A program made the translations under genes and the position numbers. Under the pieces are notes generated by a model that was not told the DNA's origin, ran no database searches, and saw only the letters and a list, made by a program, of their open reading frames with translations. DNA of 64,000 nucleotides from Bacteriovoracaceae bacterium (GTDB lineage Bacteria > Bdellovibrionota > Bacteriovoracia > Bacteriovoracales > Bacteriovoracaceae), in assembly GCA_947446575.1 (NCBI GenBank), contig CANFHC010000013.1, positions 25,167 to 89,166 of the forward strand. Direction: 5' to 3'. Positions 9,295 through 18,118 of this stretch are shown here, in pieces; position 1 is the first letter of the stretch; the number at the start of each line of letters is the position of its first letter.

Positions 9295-10116
9295 TTAACT
9301 TCGTAATTCCACAATGCTTTTACCAATGAGGTTTATTAAATCCATTGGCCGCATACTTAAATAATCATTACCTAAATCTTGCCATAACTTTGAAGCATGG
9401 CCGTGAATATAAGTTCCCAAGATAGCGGCCTGAAGTCCATTCTCTTTTTGCGCGTAAAATGCTGCAATCATTCCTAAGAGAACATCGCCACTTCCAGCTT
9501 TTGCAAGCGCCTTTGTTCCTGAATTAATGCAAAAGGTTTCTGAATCAGTTCCAATGAGCGTATTGGCCCCTTTTAAAAGTACGATACAACCAAATTTCTT
9601 TTGGGCCAATGAGACATATTTTACTCGGTCATTTTTTACTTCTCTAGAAGTAATATGTAGCAATCTTGCTAGTTCTCCTTCATGAGGAGTGAGAATCCAG
9701 CTAGCAGGTAATTTTTTAATTTTCATTCCTGAGAGCATGGTGAGTGCATCAGCATCAACAACGACTTTCGGAATTTTATTTTTTATTAAAAATTCTAAGA
9801 GTTTTAATTTTGTTTTTGATTTTCCCAATCCCGGACCGATCGCAATGACTGAATCTGGATACTTTTTTAGTTCGGAGACAAGCATGGGATGTAAAATAAA
9901 ATCAGGAAATTTTAACCAAGGAAATTTTATTAAATCCGTCATTAAGTGTGTGTAACCGGCCCCCGAGCGAGTGGCTGCCAGCGCGGAGAGAATTCCTGCG
10001 CCATACAAACCAGTTCCTCCAGCAATGATTAAAACTTTTCCACCATCAATTTTGCTAGATTGTTTTGATCGCACTGGGATTAATTTTTTTAATGTATTTT
10101 TAGAAATTTTCTTCAT
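9295..10116 (-). CDS. nnrD: ADP/ATP-dependent NAD(P)H-hydrate dehydratase
   Basis: It repairs damaged (hydrated) NADH and NADPH. The 273-residue ribokinase-like protein shows the YjeF C-terminal domain motifs: LAATRSGAGY near 47-55, IGPGLGKS at 93-100, TPHEGELARLL at 143-153 and the phosphate-binding KAGSGDVLLG at 206-215. In many bacteria this domain is fused to the NnrE epimerase; here it stands alone and no epimerase gene is in the window. The ATG at 10116 begins directly with the lysine-rich leader usual for the standalone form. Confidence 0.9.
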   Translation of the reverse strand: MKKISKNTLKKLIPVRSKQSSKIDGGKVLIIAGGTGLYGAGILSALAATRSGAGYTHLMTDLIKFPWLKFPDFILHPMLVSELKKYPDSVIAIGPGLGKSKTKLKLLEFLIKNKIPKVVVDADALTMLSGMKIKKLPASWILTPHEGELARLLHITSREVKNDRVKYVSLAQKKFGCIVLLKGANTLIGTDSETFCINSGTKALAKAGSGDVLLGMIAAFYAQKENGLQAAILGTYIHGHASKLWQDLGNDYLSMRPMDLINLIGKSIVELRS

Positions 10117-10348
10117 TCAGCACATTATAACTGAGTAATAAATTTTATGCTAAACATAAATTATGTTATGTTTTTTGTATCAGATGGATATATTTTGCAA
10201 TCGTTGTAAATTTAAAAATCGATTATAAGATTTAACTTTTGTAATTTTTTGTACTCGTTAAAATCGTCTCAGCAAATAAAACGGTGAATATCGCAAAAGA
10301 TGACATTCCAGTTAGCATGAGAAATCAATTAGAAATTGTCAATTAATC

Positions 10349-10392
10349 AGACCTTGATGCCAAGAACTAAATTACTCAAGCAATCAAGGTCT
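10349..10392 (+). promoter_or_regulatory. Inverted repeat in the leader of the following membrane protein gene
   Basis: AGACCTTGAT at 10349-10358 is exactly complementary to ATCAAGGTCT at 10383-10392, with 24 bases between. It lies 50 nt before the ATG of the next gene, so it could act in mRNA or as a spaced operator. The rest of the gap 10117-10441 is AT-rich; the only other thing seen is an AACATAA-A-TTATGTT dyad at 10153-10167. Confidence 0.4.
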
Positions 10393-10441
10393 AAAACTTG
10401 CAAAACTACCTTTGAGAGCTAAAAAAATATTGGAGAATTTT

Positions 10442-10879
10442 ATGGCAGCTAAAAAATTTGCATACATTGGTGGAGTGATCATGTTGCTCATCGGGCTTTT
10501 ATCACTAATTCCAGGATTTGAAGGATCTCTAACAGACTTACCACTTTTAAAAGTAAATCTAAGTTATGGACTTTTTTTAAGTCTATTCCCTATGAATATC
10601 TTTAACAAAGTTGCATTAATCCTTTTTGGCCTTGGAGGAATTCTTATTTCAAAAAGAGACGAAAACGCTTCGTCGATAAATTATGCACGCACAGTTTTTT
10701 TTACAATGGGAGCTCTTTCGCTTTTAGGACTTTCGTATTCTACAAATACACTTAACGGGTATTGGCCACTCTTTGGATATGAGGCCTTGGCTCATGGATT
10801 TTTTGCGCTAGTTGCTGGTTATTGTGGCTTTATAGCTTCGCGAGTAAAAAGACATTCTCATCGACAAATGCACGCTTAA
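10442..10879 (+). CDS. Four-helix membrane protein, DUF4383-like
   Basis: The 145-residue protein has about four hydrophobic helices (near 5-25, 45-70, 85-105 and 115-135) and a basic C-terminal tail with a histidine cluster (KRHSHRQMH). The two similar halves (GGVIMLLIGLLSLIPG and then GALSLLGLS) and the glycine-rich helices resemble DUF4383 proteins; the match is only topological. The ATG at 10442 has GGAG 6 nt upstream and was preferred to an in-frame TTG at 10412. Function unknown. Confidence 0.65.
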   Translation: MAAKKFAYIGGVIMLLIGLLSLIPGFEGSLTDLPLLKVNLSYGLFLSLFPMNIFNKVALILFGLGGILISKRDENASSINYARTVFFTMGALSLLGLSYSTNTLNGYWPLFGYEALAHGFFALVAGYCGFIASRVKRHSHRQMHA

Positions 10880-10919
10880 TGTTTTGAGTAATTTCCAATT
10901 TGCTTTATAATAATTCCTT

Positions 10920-12176
10920 ATGTCTTATTATGCTGTCGATTTTGGAACATCTAACTCACTACTTAGTTATATTGCTAACGATGGCACCATCACGCCTGTA
11001 CCACTTGAGAGCGATTCAGGTTTGGTTTTGCGCTCACTTCTCTACACTCCTGAGCCTAATACTTGGTACTTTGGAAAAGAGGCGGTAAAAGAATATGTAA
11101 ACAATGATGGTGAAGGTCGATTTTTCCGTTCAGTTAAAAAATTTCTTCCAGAAAATAATTACAGCGGCACAATTGTTTTTAATAAGACCATGAATATTTC
11201 TGAAATTGTAGCAGTCTTTTTGGGTGAAATGAGAAAACGCGCGAACATTTTTACCAATCAAAATGTGGATAAAATTGTTTTAGGCAGACCTGCACTTTAT
11301 TCTTTGAATAAAGATGATGACAAATTAGCTGAAGATAGAATGCGCAAAGCATGTGAACTCGCAGGCTTTAAAGAAGTGCAGTTTTGTCCAGAGCCCATTG
11401 CTGCGGGCCTTGATTACAACGCCAACTCCAAAACTCAAAAAATAGTTTTAATTGCAGACTTCGGAGGGGGAACCTCTGATTTCACTCTCATGAAAATTCA
11501 TCAAGGCCAATACTCACAAGATGATATTTTGGGATTGAGTGGTATTTTTAAAGCAGGAGATGCTCTTGATGGTGTGATGATGAAAGATTTTATTGCTCCT
11601 CACTTCGGTTCACGCTTTGAATATAAAATTCCTGGCGGAAATAATGTCCTCACTTTTCCTAGGCAATTATTAAGTAAGATCTGCTCTCCTGCGCACATTA
11701 CTCATTTGCGCGAACGAGATACTTGGGAGTACTTGCAACACATTCAAAAATTTGCTCTTTCGAAAGTGGGCGAACAACAAATGCATCAACTCTTCACATT
11801 AGTTGAATGCCAATTGGGATTTCCCTTATTTGATGAAATCGAAAAAACAAAAATTAAATTAGGTACAACTCCCGAAGCCTCGTTTATGTATAACTATCCT
11901 GGAATTTCTATTGATCAAAAAATTACAAAAAATCTTTATGAAGTAAGCATCAACTCCACCGTAGAAGAAATAATGGCAAGCATGATGGAAGTTTTTAAAC
12001 AATCGGGATTAATAGTTAGTGATGTAAGCCAAGTCTGTTTAACAGGAGGAACATCTCAGTTGCCATTAATCAGAGAAAAGCTTGGTGAGATTTTTGGAAA
12101 AGAAAAATTGGTTGAGTACAATATTTATCAGTCAGTCGTAAATGGACTCGCCCAATTTGCCAAACGCTTAATTTAA
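10920..12176 (+). CDS. Hsp70-like ATPase of the YegD type
   Basis: The 418-residue protein has the actin-like Hsp70 nucleotide-binding domain and little else. Phosphate-1 motif AVDFGTSNSLLSY is at residues 5-17, the EPIAAGLDY motif is near 158-166, phosphate-2 IADFGGGTSDFTL is near 178-190, and the adenosine motif LTGGTSQLP lies near the C-terminus. The substrate-binding beta domain of DnaK is missing, as in YegD. Partners of such proteins are poorly known, and no DnaJ or GrpE gene is nearby. It runs convergent with a small gene 5 nt downstream. Confidence 0.85.
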   Translation: MSYYAVDFGTSNSLLSYIANDGTITPVPLESDSGLVLRSLLYTPEPNTWYFGKEAVKEYVNNDGEGRFFRSVKKFLPENNYSGTIVFNKTMNISEIVAVFLGEMRKRANIFTNQNVDKIVLGRPALYSLNKDDDKLAEDRMRKACELAGFKEVQFCPEPIAAGLDYNANSKTQKIVLIADFGGGTSDFTLMKIHQGQYSQDDILGLSGIFKAGDALDGVMMKDFIAPHFGSRFEYKIPGGNNVLTFPRQLLSKICSPAHITHLRERDTWEYLQHIQKFALSKVGEQQMHQLFTLVECQLGFPLFDEIEKTKIKLGTTPEASFMYNYPGISIDQKITKNLYEVSINSTVEEIMASMMEVFKQSGLIVSDVSQVCLTGGTSQLPLIREKLGEIFGKEKLVEYNIYQSVVNGLAQFAKRLI

Positions 12177-12181
12177 ATTGC

Positions 12182-12412
12182 CTATTGTGGTCTGATGGTA
12201 TCAAGCGTGCGATCTAAGTTTTTAATACCAGTTAATTTCGCCAACACTTGTTCGTAATTAGCATTAAGCTCAACAACTGCTGATAAATCAGATTCAAAAG
12301 GATTGATCTCTTTTTTTACTTTGACTTTAATCGCGGAATCTAAATTCGCTAACAGGTCCATTGCTTTTAAAAATTGTCCTTCATTAGAAGATTCAAAAAA
12401 ATATTGGGCCAC
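12182..12412 (-). CDS. Small acidic protein of unknown function
   Basis: The 76-residue protein starts at a GTG with GAGGTGA 4 nt upstream. It has no signal peptide or membrane segment and appears largely helical (NEGQFLKAMDLLANLDSAIKV). I do not recognise a family. Its stop lies 5 nt from the stop of the Hsp70-like gene, so the two converge. Confidence 0.6.
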   Translation of the reverse strand: MAQYFFESSNEGQFLKAMDLLANLDSAIKVKVKKEINPFESDLSAVVELNANYEQVLAKLTGIKNLDRTLDTIRPQ

Positions 12413-12661
12413 AGGTCACCTCGATCGAATTATTTAGAGTAGTCTTTAATTATAACTAACTTCAAAGTTCTCACAACGAGTATTCGAGTGTTAATTTAAA
12501 TAAATCCCCTTTTGACGAGATTCTTTCATCGTTTTTTAAGTAACTTAGCCCGAATAAAAGTGTAGATGTTAAGAATTTTAAGCTTATTTCAACTGACAAT
12601 TCCCCCGCTCATCTTCATTCTATATCTCCACACACACAGACAGACATTTTGGAGATTCACA

Positions 12662-13579
12662 GTGCAAGTAAAAACTGAGACAAGAAGGCTTAAAGACCTT
12701 AAAGCGACTAATGCCTATTTACGATTGGGAACAGATGTAAACGATCTTGAAAAATCAATTCAAACCGTGGGCCTCATTGCTCCCCTGGTTATCTCTACTG
12801 ACAATGTTATTTTAGCGGGCGCACGTCGCTTTCAGGCACTTTTAAACTTGGGTTTCACTGAAACTCCAGTCGTCATTGTTGATAAGGGTGAATTAGAAAG
12901 AGAATTAATTTCAATTGATGAAAATCTTGTTCGCAAAGACTTAAGTAAAATAGAAGTTGAAGGTCACTTAAGAAGAGCAAAAGAAATTTATCAGGCGATT
13001 ACTCCCTTTGAAGAAACTTCAGCTACAGGCCAGCTAGATGCTGATAATTCAGAGTCTGATGATAAAAAAGTTATTTTACCAGCTGAAAAATTTCTGAATA
13101 TTGTTTCCGAGAAAACGGGTTTGTCACCTAAGCAAATTCATGAAGCTATCAATCGTGATGAAATGGCATCCAGCGATGTTAAAGAGGCCAGACAAAATGG
13201 TGAACTCTCTATTAGTCAAACTAATGAGATTGTTAAACTCAATAAAGCAGATCAGAAAAAATCTCTTAATCACATTAAGAGTCTTCCGGTTCGCGAGATA
13301 AAAAACTTTGTAAAGCTTGCTATTTCTCAAGGGGTCGAAGAGGCCATGAAAAGTTCTCCAAAACTTCCTCATGCCCGTGATTTTAATGAAATTGAGATGA
13401 CACTTAAAAGATTACATAAGAAGTTAAAGCAATTGGAACTTGAAGGGATTACTCTTTCGCACTTCCCGGCTTCAACTCAAAAAGTTTTTGGTGACGTGAT
13501 GAGTTTGGTTGGACCTGATTTTGATGAAAATTTATTGTATAAAACCAATAATCATCAAGAGAATGAATACCAAGCTTAA
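12662..13579 (+). CDS. ParB/Spo0J-family DNA-binding protein, no ParA nearby
   Basis: The 305-residue protein begins with a ParB nuclease-like (CTPase) domain. LGTDVNDLEKSI..GLIAPLVI and the GARRFQALLNLG box are followed by ENLVRKDLS, the conserved ENxxRxxL CTP-binding motif. A helix-turn-helix follows (SEKTGLSPKQIHEAINR) and then a basic helical C-terminus. The GTG at 12662 has GGAG 8 nt upstream; the open frame extends further left without a good start. No parA gene or obvious parS arrays accompany it, so it could be a chromosomal relative with another role. Confidence 0.85.
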   Translation: MQVKTETRRLKDLKATNAYLRLGTDVNDLEKSIQTVGLIAPLVISTDNVILAGARRFQALLNLGFTETPVVIVDKGELERELISIDENLVRKDLSKIEVEGHLRRAKEIYQAITPFEETSATGQLDADNSESDDKKVILPAEKFLNIVSEKTGLSPKQIHEAINRDEMASSDVKEARQNGELSISQTNEIVKLNKADQKKSLNHIKSLPVREIKNFVKLAISQGVEEAMKSSPKLPHARDFNEIEMTLKRLHKKLKQLELEGITLSHFPASTQKVFGDVMSLVGPDFDENLLYKTNNHQENEYQA

Positions 13580-13585
13580 AAAACT

Positions 13586-14368
13586 CTACTGCGTTATTTG
13601 AATATGTTTTAGGAAATCTTCAGTAGAAGTAATTATTAAATCAGAAAGAATAACGTGTTCAATTTTTTGATCCTTCAATTTAACATTAGAAATTTGGCAA
13701 TTTAAAATTTTTAAATCGCTAATGAAACAATCCACCATTTCACAATTACTAAAAATACTTTCTTCGATGATGGTTTTGTTAAACTCGCATTCATTGAGTA
13801 TAGAATGCTTAAACTCTATTCGAGTTGCACTGACCCCATTAAAAGCGGCATAGGCTATCTCGCTGTAGTTAATATTAATTTTTTCAAACATTGTTCCGTT
13901 AAAACTTGAATCCTCTAAAACGGAGGCTATAATCCCCATAGATTCAATGGAAGATCCGTTAAATTCACAATCGTGAAGCCGTCCACTTCTAAAGGCTAGG
14001 CCATCAATATTGCTTGCTTGAAATTTATTTCCAGTAATTTGGGAATCATCAAATCTTAAATTTTTTACATTCGTTACTTGAAATTTATTGTCTTCGAACT
14101 CGTATTCACTTCCAGTAGGTTCCTCAAAACTAGAAAGTTTGATTTTATTGTCGCCTTTTTCATAAATCAAAACATCAGACTGAAGCATACCTTTTTCAAC
14201 GTCACTCAATGCATGAGCAACTATAGAGCTAACAAAATTTCCAAGATTAGAGAAATCGTGTTGCTTTTCTTCAATGGGAGTGAGTTTGGTCAACAGATCA
14301 GCCATTTGTTCATCGCTGAGTTTTCCAGTCTTGTTCATTTCGATAATTTTTAAAATCTCTTCTTTCAT
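13586..14368 (-). CDS. Pentapeptide-repeat-like protein
   Basis: The 260-residue cytoplasmic protein has a helical N-terminal region of about 75 residues with an SHOCT-like start (ILKIIEMNKTGKLSDEQMADLL). From about residue 90 a right-handed beta-helix pattern follows, with a bulky or hydrophobic residue about every fifth position (FQVTN, LRFDD, CEFNG, SSFNG, AAFNG, CEFNK). Such helices serve as binding scaffolds, and some mimic DNA. No specific function can be assigned. The ATG follows AGGAGT, and the stop lies 6 nt from the ParB stop. Confidence 0.7.
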   Translation of the reverse strand: MKEEILKIIEMNKTGKLSDEQMADLLTKLTPIEEKQHDFSNLGNFVSSIVAHALSDVEKGMLQSDVLIYEKGDNKIKLSSFEEPTGSEYEFEDNKFQVTNVKNLRFDDSQITGNKFQASNIDGLAFRSGRLHDCEFNGSSIESMGIIASVLEDSSFNGTMFEKININYSEIAYAAFNGVSATRIEFKHSILNECEFNKTIIEESIFSNCEMVDCFISDLKILNCQISNVKLKDQKIEHVILSDLIITSTEDFLKHIQITQ

Positions 14369-14647
14369 GAATTAGACTCCTAAAAAGGAAAGTCCTTTAA
14401 GTGTACCTAAAAATTTTAGATTAATTAATAAAATAGAGATGGTTAAAATGAATAGAATGTATTTTTAATTAATATTGTTTAACTAGAAGCTTAAAAAGTC
14501 TTACAGCTTAAGTAAATGGAGTTGCTTCTTTGGAATTTAAATAATCATTTCAAGTCAAATTCAAAAAATACAACCCATTCATTTTTTGTATTAGATATGC
14601 CCCCTCATTACTTAGATAATTCAGCAAATTTCATGGGGGGATTAATA

Positions 14648-15028
14648 ATGGAAAATCAACAACAAAATACTGATCTAAAAAGCAAAACTCACACCACTTC
14701 TAAAATGGACCTTTGTATCCAATCTTGCCTTGATTGCTATCGAGCATGTGAAGAGAAATTGGCTGAATCATTCTCCAACAAAGAAAGTAAAATTAAATCT
14801 GCACATTTGTTATTATTAAAATCTTGTGCAGAAATTAGCCATACATCAGCAAAATTTATGATGATGCAATCAAAATTTCATAACGAAATATGTGGAGTCT
14901 GTGCAAAAGTTTGTATGGAATGTGCTGATACGCTTAAAAGTATTGGAGATGAAGGTATGAACGAATGTGCTGAAGCTTGTGCAAAATGCGCTATTAGCTG
15001 CAGAGAAATGGCAATGATGAAACATTAG
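14648..15028 (+). CDS. Four-helix copper-binding protein (Csp/DUF326-like)
   Basis: The 126-residue protein has cysteines spaced along predicted helices: CIQSCLDCYRACEE, then ICGVCAKVCMECADTL, then CAEACAKCAISC. This is the pattern of copper storage proteins and the DUF326 family, in which cysteines point into a four-helix bundle. No signal peptide is visible, so a cytoplasmic form is likely. The ATG at 14648 follows GGGGGGA by 6 nt. Two further in-frame ATGs upstream lack such a site. A strong terminator follows. Confidence 0.85.
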   Translation: MENQQQNTDLKSKTHTTSKMDLCIQSCLDCYRACEEKLAESFSNKESKIKSAHLLLLKSCAEISHTSAKFMMMQSKFHNEICGVCAKVCMECADTLKSIGDEGMNECAEACAKCAISCREMAMMKH

Positions 15029-15036
15029 AAAAAAAT

Positions 15037-15062
15037 GGTGCCACTAAAAAAAAAGTGGCACC
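15037..15062. terminator. Bidirectional intrinsic terminator between csp-like and dppA-like genes
   Basis: GGTGCCACT and AGTGGCACC form a perfect 9-bp stem around an 8-base poly-A loop, with A- and T-runs outside, between convergent genes. Confidence 0.88.
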
Positions 15063-15068
15063 GTTTTT

Positions 15069-16661
15069 TTATTCAAGTTCGACTTGATCAAAATAATCGT
15101 AACCAAAAGGATCTATTTTAAAGTTCTTCACTTTTTTATCCATCACCCGAAAAACTTTTGCGTGTGCCAGAGTAACCCAAGGGGCCTCTGCCTTAAAGAT
15201 GCGCTCAGCCTTTTTATAGAGCTCTGCACGCTTACTTTGATTAGTCACTCGGCGAGCTTGCATAACCAAATCGTTAAATTCACTATTGCACCATCGTGCC
15301 GTATTATTTCCCGACTCGACAGAAGCACAACTCAATAGATCATTTAAAAAAGTGTCTGGATCATTATTTCCAGTCCATCCAAATTGAATCATTTGTTGTT
15401 CACCAGAACGAGATTTTTTTAAGAACGTAGGCCACTCGAAAGTTTGCAATTTAACTATTATCCCGATTTTAGCAAGATCAGCCTGCATAAGCTCACCCAT
15501 TTTTTTTCCATCTGGGTTATAAGGTCTCGTCACAGGCAATGTCCACATTTCAGTTTCAAACCCTTGTTCCAATCCGGCTTTCTTTAAAAGTGCTTTGGCG
15601 AGTTCTGGATTGTATTCATAATCTTTTAGATTTTTATCATAAGACCAAAGTGCCGGTGGCACGGGATTTGAAGCAATGATGCCAGTTCCATGATAAATCG
15701 CTTCTAAATAAAGTTTTCTATTAAGAGCGTGATTCACTGCTTGCCTTACTAAAACATTATCAAAGGGTTTTTTAGTCACGTTCATTGCCAGGTACCCAAC
15801 GTTTAATCCCTCTTGACTCAAGACTGTGACATTTTTATTGGCACGCATATCATCGAGATCGGCAATGGAAGGCAATGTGACAAACTGGCATTCACCAACT
15901 TTTAATTTTTGATAACGAACTGTTTGATCAGGAGTGATGGCAAAAATTAATTTATCAATGCGATTTTCTTTTTTCCCTTTATAACTTTTAGCATCCCAAT
16001 AATCTGGGTGAGCTGCATAACGGATTAGACTGTCTTTTTGGTAAGCAACAAATGAAAAGGGACCTGTTCCGATGGGAAATTGATCCATATCTTGTTTGCG
16101 ATTTTCTTTAGTAAGTTTTTCAGCATACTCAGCTGAAAGAATACTCATGTAATTACCTGCGATGTAAGCTAAGAATGGTGCTTGCACTTCATTTAATGTA
16201 ATTTGAACTTTATAAGGATCAAGGACGACGACATCTTTGATATTGTCTTTAATATTATTTTCGTATTGAGTGTAAACTCCGCCACTCACAGTGTGAAAGG
16301 GATGATCTTTAATGCGCTGGCGGTTAATTGAAAAGACAACATCATCAGCATTAAAATCTCTGGTGGGCTTAAAATAACTAGTCGTATGGAACTTCACACC
16401 TTTTCTTAAAACAAAAGTATAAGTCTTTTCATCTTTTGAAATGGTATATGACTCCGCAAGAGCTGGAATCATCTTAGTTGTGCCTAATTCAAAGCGCAGA
16501 AGTTTACTATAAAGTGTGATTGCAGAAGCATTGTATGAAGGAGCATCTGTGACAACTTGCGGGTTGAAAGAAGCTGGACTGGCCTCAGAACAATTAATAA
16601 ATGTTTTAGCAGCAGCACTTTGTATTAATAAAGCAGAGGCTAAGAAAAATATATATTTCAT
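15069..16661 (-). CDS. dppA: Periplasmic dipeptide-binding protein, DppA type
   Basis: This is a 530-residue family-5 solute-binding protein with a signal peptide (MKYIFFLASALLIQSAAA). The mature start resembles E. coli DppA (NCSEASPASFNPQV, then LYSKLLRFELGTTKMIPALAES), and the family signature RKGVKFHTTSYFKPTRDFNADDVV is clear. It delivers dipeptides or related ligands to an ABC permease. No permease or ATPase gene is adjacent, so it must use a transporter encoded elsewhere. The exact ligand cannot be read from sequence. Confidence 0.85.
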   Translation of the reverse strand: MKYIFFLASALLIQSAAAKTFINCSEASPASFNPQVVTDAPSYNASAITLYSKLLRFELGTTKMIPALAESYTISKDEKTYTFVLRKGVKFHTTSYFKPTRDFNADDVVFSINRQRIKDHPFHTVSGGVYTQYENNIKDNIKDVVVLDPYKVQITLNEVQAPFLAYIAGNYMSILSAEYAEKLTKENRKQDMDQFPIGTGPFSFVAYQKDSLIRYAAHPDYWDAKSYKGKKENRIDKLIFAITPDQTVRYQKLKVGECQFVTLPSIADLDDMRANKNVTVLSQEGLNVGYLAMNVTKKPFDNVLVRQAVNHALNRKLYLEAIYHGTGIIASNPVPPALWSYDKNLKDYEYNPELAKALLKKAGLEQGFETEMWTLPVTRPYNPDGKKMGELMQADLAKIGIIVKLQTFEWPTFLKKSRSGEQQMIQFGWTGNNDPDTFLNDLLSCASVESGNNTARWCNSEFNDLVMQARRVTNQSKRAELYKKAERIFKAEAPWVTLAHAKVFRVMDKKVKNFKIDPFGYDYFDQVELE

Positions 16662-16679
16662 GAAAGGCCCCTTGAAAAA

Positions 16680-17732
16680 TTAGAGTGATGGATAATCAGT
16701 GTAGCCAGTTTCTCCATCAGAATAAAGAGTATTAAAATTAGTCTCATTTAATGGACGATTGTCTTTAAATCTTTCAACCAGATCTGGATTAGAAATATAA
16801 GGAAGACCAAAAGAGACGGCATCGGCATTTCCACTTGATATTATTTTTTCTGCTGATTCTTTTGTGAATTTTTCATTGGCAATGAAAACACCACCAAATG
16901 CTTTTTTTAATTCTGCACTGATGCTATCATCACCTTCGTACTCACGCGTAAAAATAAATGCAATTTTTCTTTTACCTAATTCCGTTGCCACATAACTAAA
17001 AGTTGCAAGTTTATTTGAGTCACTTATGTCATGGGAGTCTCCACGAGGAGCAAGATGCATTCCTACGCGATCAGCACCCCAAACACCAATCACAGCATCT
17101 GTCACTTCCAACATTAAGCGAGCACGATTTTCAATTGAACCACCATACTGATCAGTACGTTTATTTGTTCCGTCTTGAAGAAATTGATCTAATAAATATC
17201 CATTAGCACCGTGAATTTCAACGCCATCAAAGCCGGCAAGCTTTGCGTTTTCCGCCCCTTTTTTATAGGCGTCTACAATTCCAGGAATTTCATAAGTTTC
17301 TAATGCTCTTGGAGTAACATAATCTTTTTCTGGACGAACAAGTGAAACGTGTCCAGATGGTCTGATAGCTGTTGGAGCAACAGGAGTTCCTCCATTTAAA
17401 AACATCGGATCAGATATTCTTCCGACATGCCAAAGTTGAAGAAAAATTCTTCCACCTTTATCGTGTACAGCCTTCGTTATTTTTTTCCATCCTACTACTT
17501 GCTCAACTGACCAAATCCCTGGAGTGTTAGCGTAACCAACACCTGTTGGGTCAACAGAAGTTGCTTCAGAAAGAATTAGACCAGCACTTGCTCTTTGAGT
17601 GTAATAAACGGCCATCAAATCATTTGGAACTCTGCCAGGATTAGCTGCGCGCGCGCGCGTCAAGGGCGCCATAATAATTCTATTGGGAAGATTGAGAGCA
17701 CCGAGTTTTAAAGGAGTAAAAAGATTTGTCAT
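16680..17732 (-). CDS. Old yellow enzyme family NADH:flavin oxidoreductase
   Basis: This 350-residue FMN-dependent TIM-barrel enzyme reduces activated alkenes, nitro compounds or nitrate esters. The FMN site starts at PLTRARA, and the substrate-binding pair H174/N177 and the proton-donating Y179 are in VEIHGANGYLLDQF. The segment TDQYGGSIENRARL is typical. It is closest in style to the NemA group. The ATG at 17732 was chosen because the further open frame runs into the tRNA-like sequence at 17754-17832. The position 18 nt after the DppA-type gene start direction suggests separate transcription units or loose linkage. Confidence 0.9.
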   Translation of the reverse strand: MTNLFTPLKLGALNLPNRIIMAPLTRARAANPGRVPNDLMAVYYTQRASAGLILSEATSVDPTGVGYANTPGIWSVEQVVGWKKITKAVHDKGGRIFLQLWHVGRISDPMFLNGGTPVAPTAIRPSGHVSLVRPEKDYVTPRALETYEIPGIVDAYKKGAENAKLAGFDGVEIHGANGYLLDQFLQDGTNKRTDQYGGSIENRARLMLEVTDAVIGVWGADRVGMHLAPRGDSHDISDSNKLATFSYVATELGKRKIAFIFTREYEGDDSISAELKKAFGGVFIANEKFTKESAEKIISSGNADAVSFGLPYISNPDLVERFKDNRPLNETNFNTLYSDGETGYTDYPSL

Positions 17733-17753
17733 ATGTTTCTCGCTATTTGTTTT

Positions 17754-17832
17754 TGGAGGAGATGGATGGATTTGAACCACCGAAAAACGACGGTTGCAAT
17801 CTGTTAGCCTAAAACACTTGGGCTACATCTCT
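17754..17832 (-). tRNA. tRNA-Cys(GCA)-like gene with a disrupted anticodon stem
   Basis: On the minus strand the 79 bases show a 7-bp acceptor stem (one A-C mismatch at its end), a GCC/GGC D stem, a T arm with TTCAAAT loop, and an encoded CCA end. The discriminator base is U73, the cysteine identity base, and the central GATTGCAA carries the GCA anticodon. The 3' side of the anticodon stem (CGTCG) does not pair with ACAGA, and the variable region looks 7 bases long. It is therefore a divergent tRNA-Cys or a decayed copy; it is the only tRNA-like sequence seen here. Confidence 0.6.
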
Positions 17833-17885
17833 TAATGATCTATTATAATTACATTAGTTGGAATTAATTTTAAATGCAACACTGA

Positions 17886-17917
17886 AATCACCAGAAACTT
17901 CAGAGTTACTGGTGATT
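17886..17917. other. Hairpin of unknown role
   Basis: AATCACCAG and CTGGTGATT form 9 pairs, and inside them AACT/AGTT adds 4 more around a TCAG loop, with one A-A bulge. It lies between the tRNA-like sequence and hsp20. The T-run is weak on both strands, so a terminator role is uncertain. Nothing else is recognisable in 17838-18118. Confidence 0.45.
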
Positions 17918-18118
17918 ATTTAGTTTTAACAAAATTCCGAAATTGCATAGAGAGCTTCTTCGTCTTAAGTAAATAAATTGTATCGTTAACACTTTAAATT
18001 AACCAGTTAAAACAATTAACATATTTAAAAAATGTATTTTTTAATGAATTCGTTTGGGAGCATTCTAATTCAAATTCCGTACAAGTTTATGCGGAAAAAT
18101 TTTATAATGGAGGATCCT

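Noticed and set aside
17733..17780. N-terminal extension of the old yellow enzyme frame
   Set aside because: The extra codons run into the tRNA-like sequence and read like a translated T arm, so the ATG at 17732 was used.
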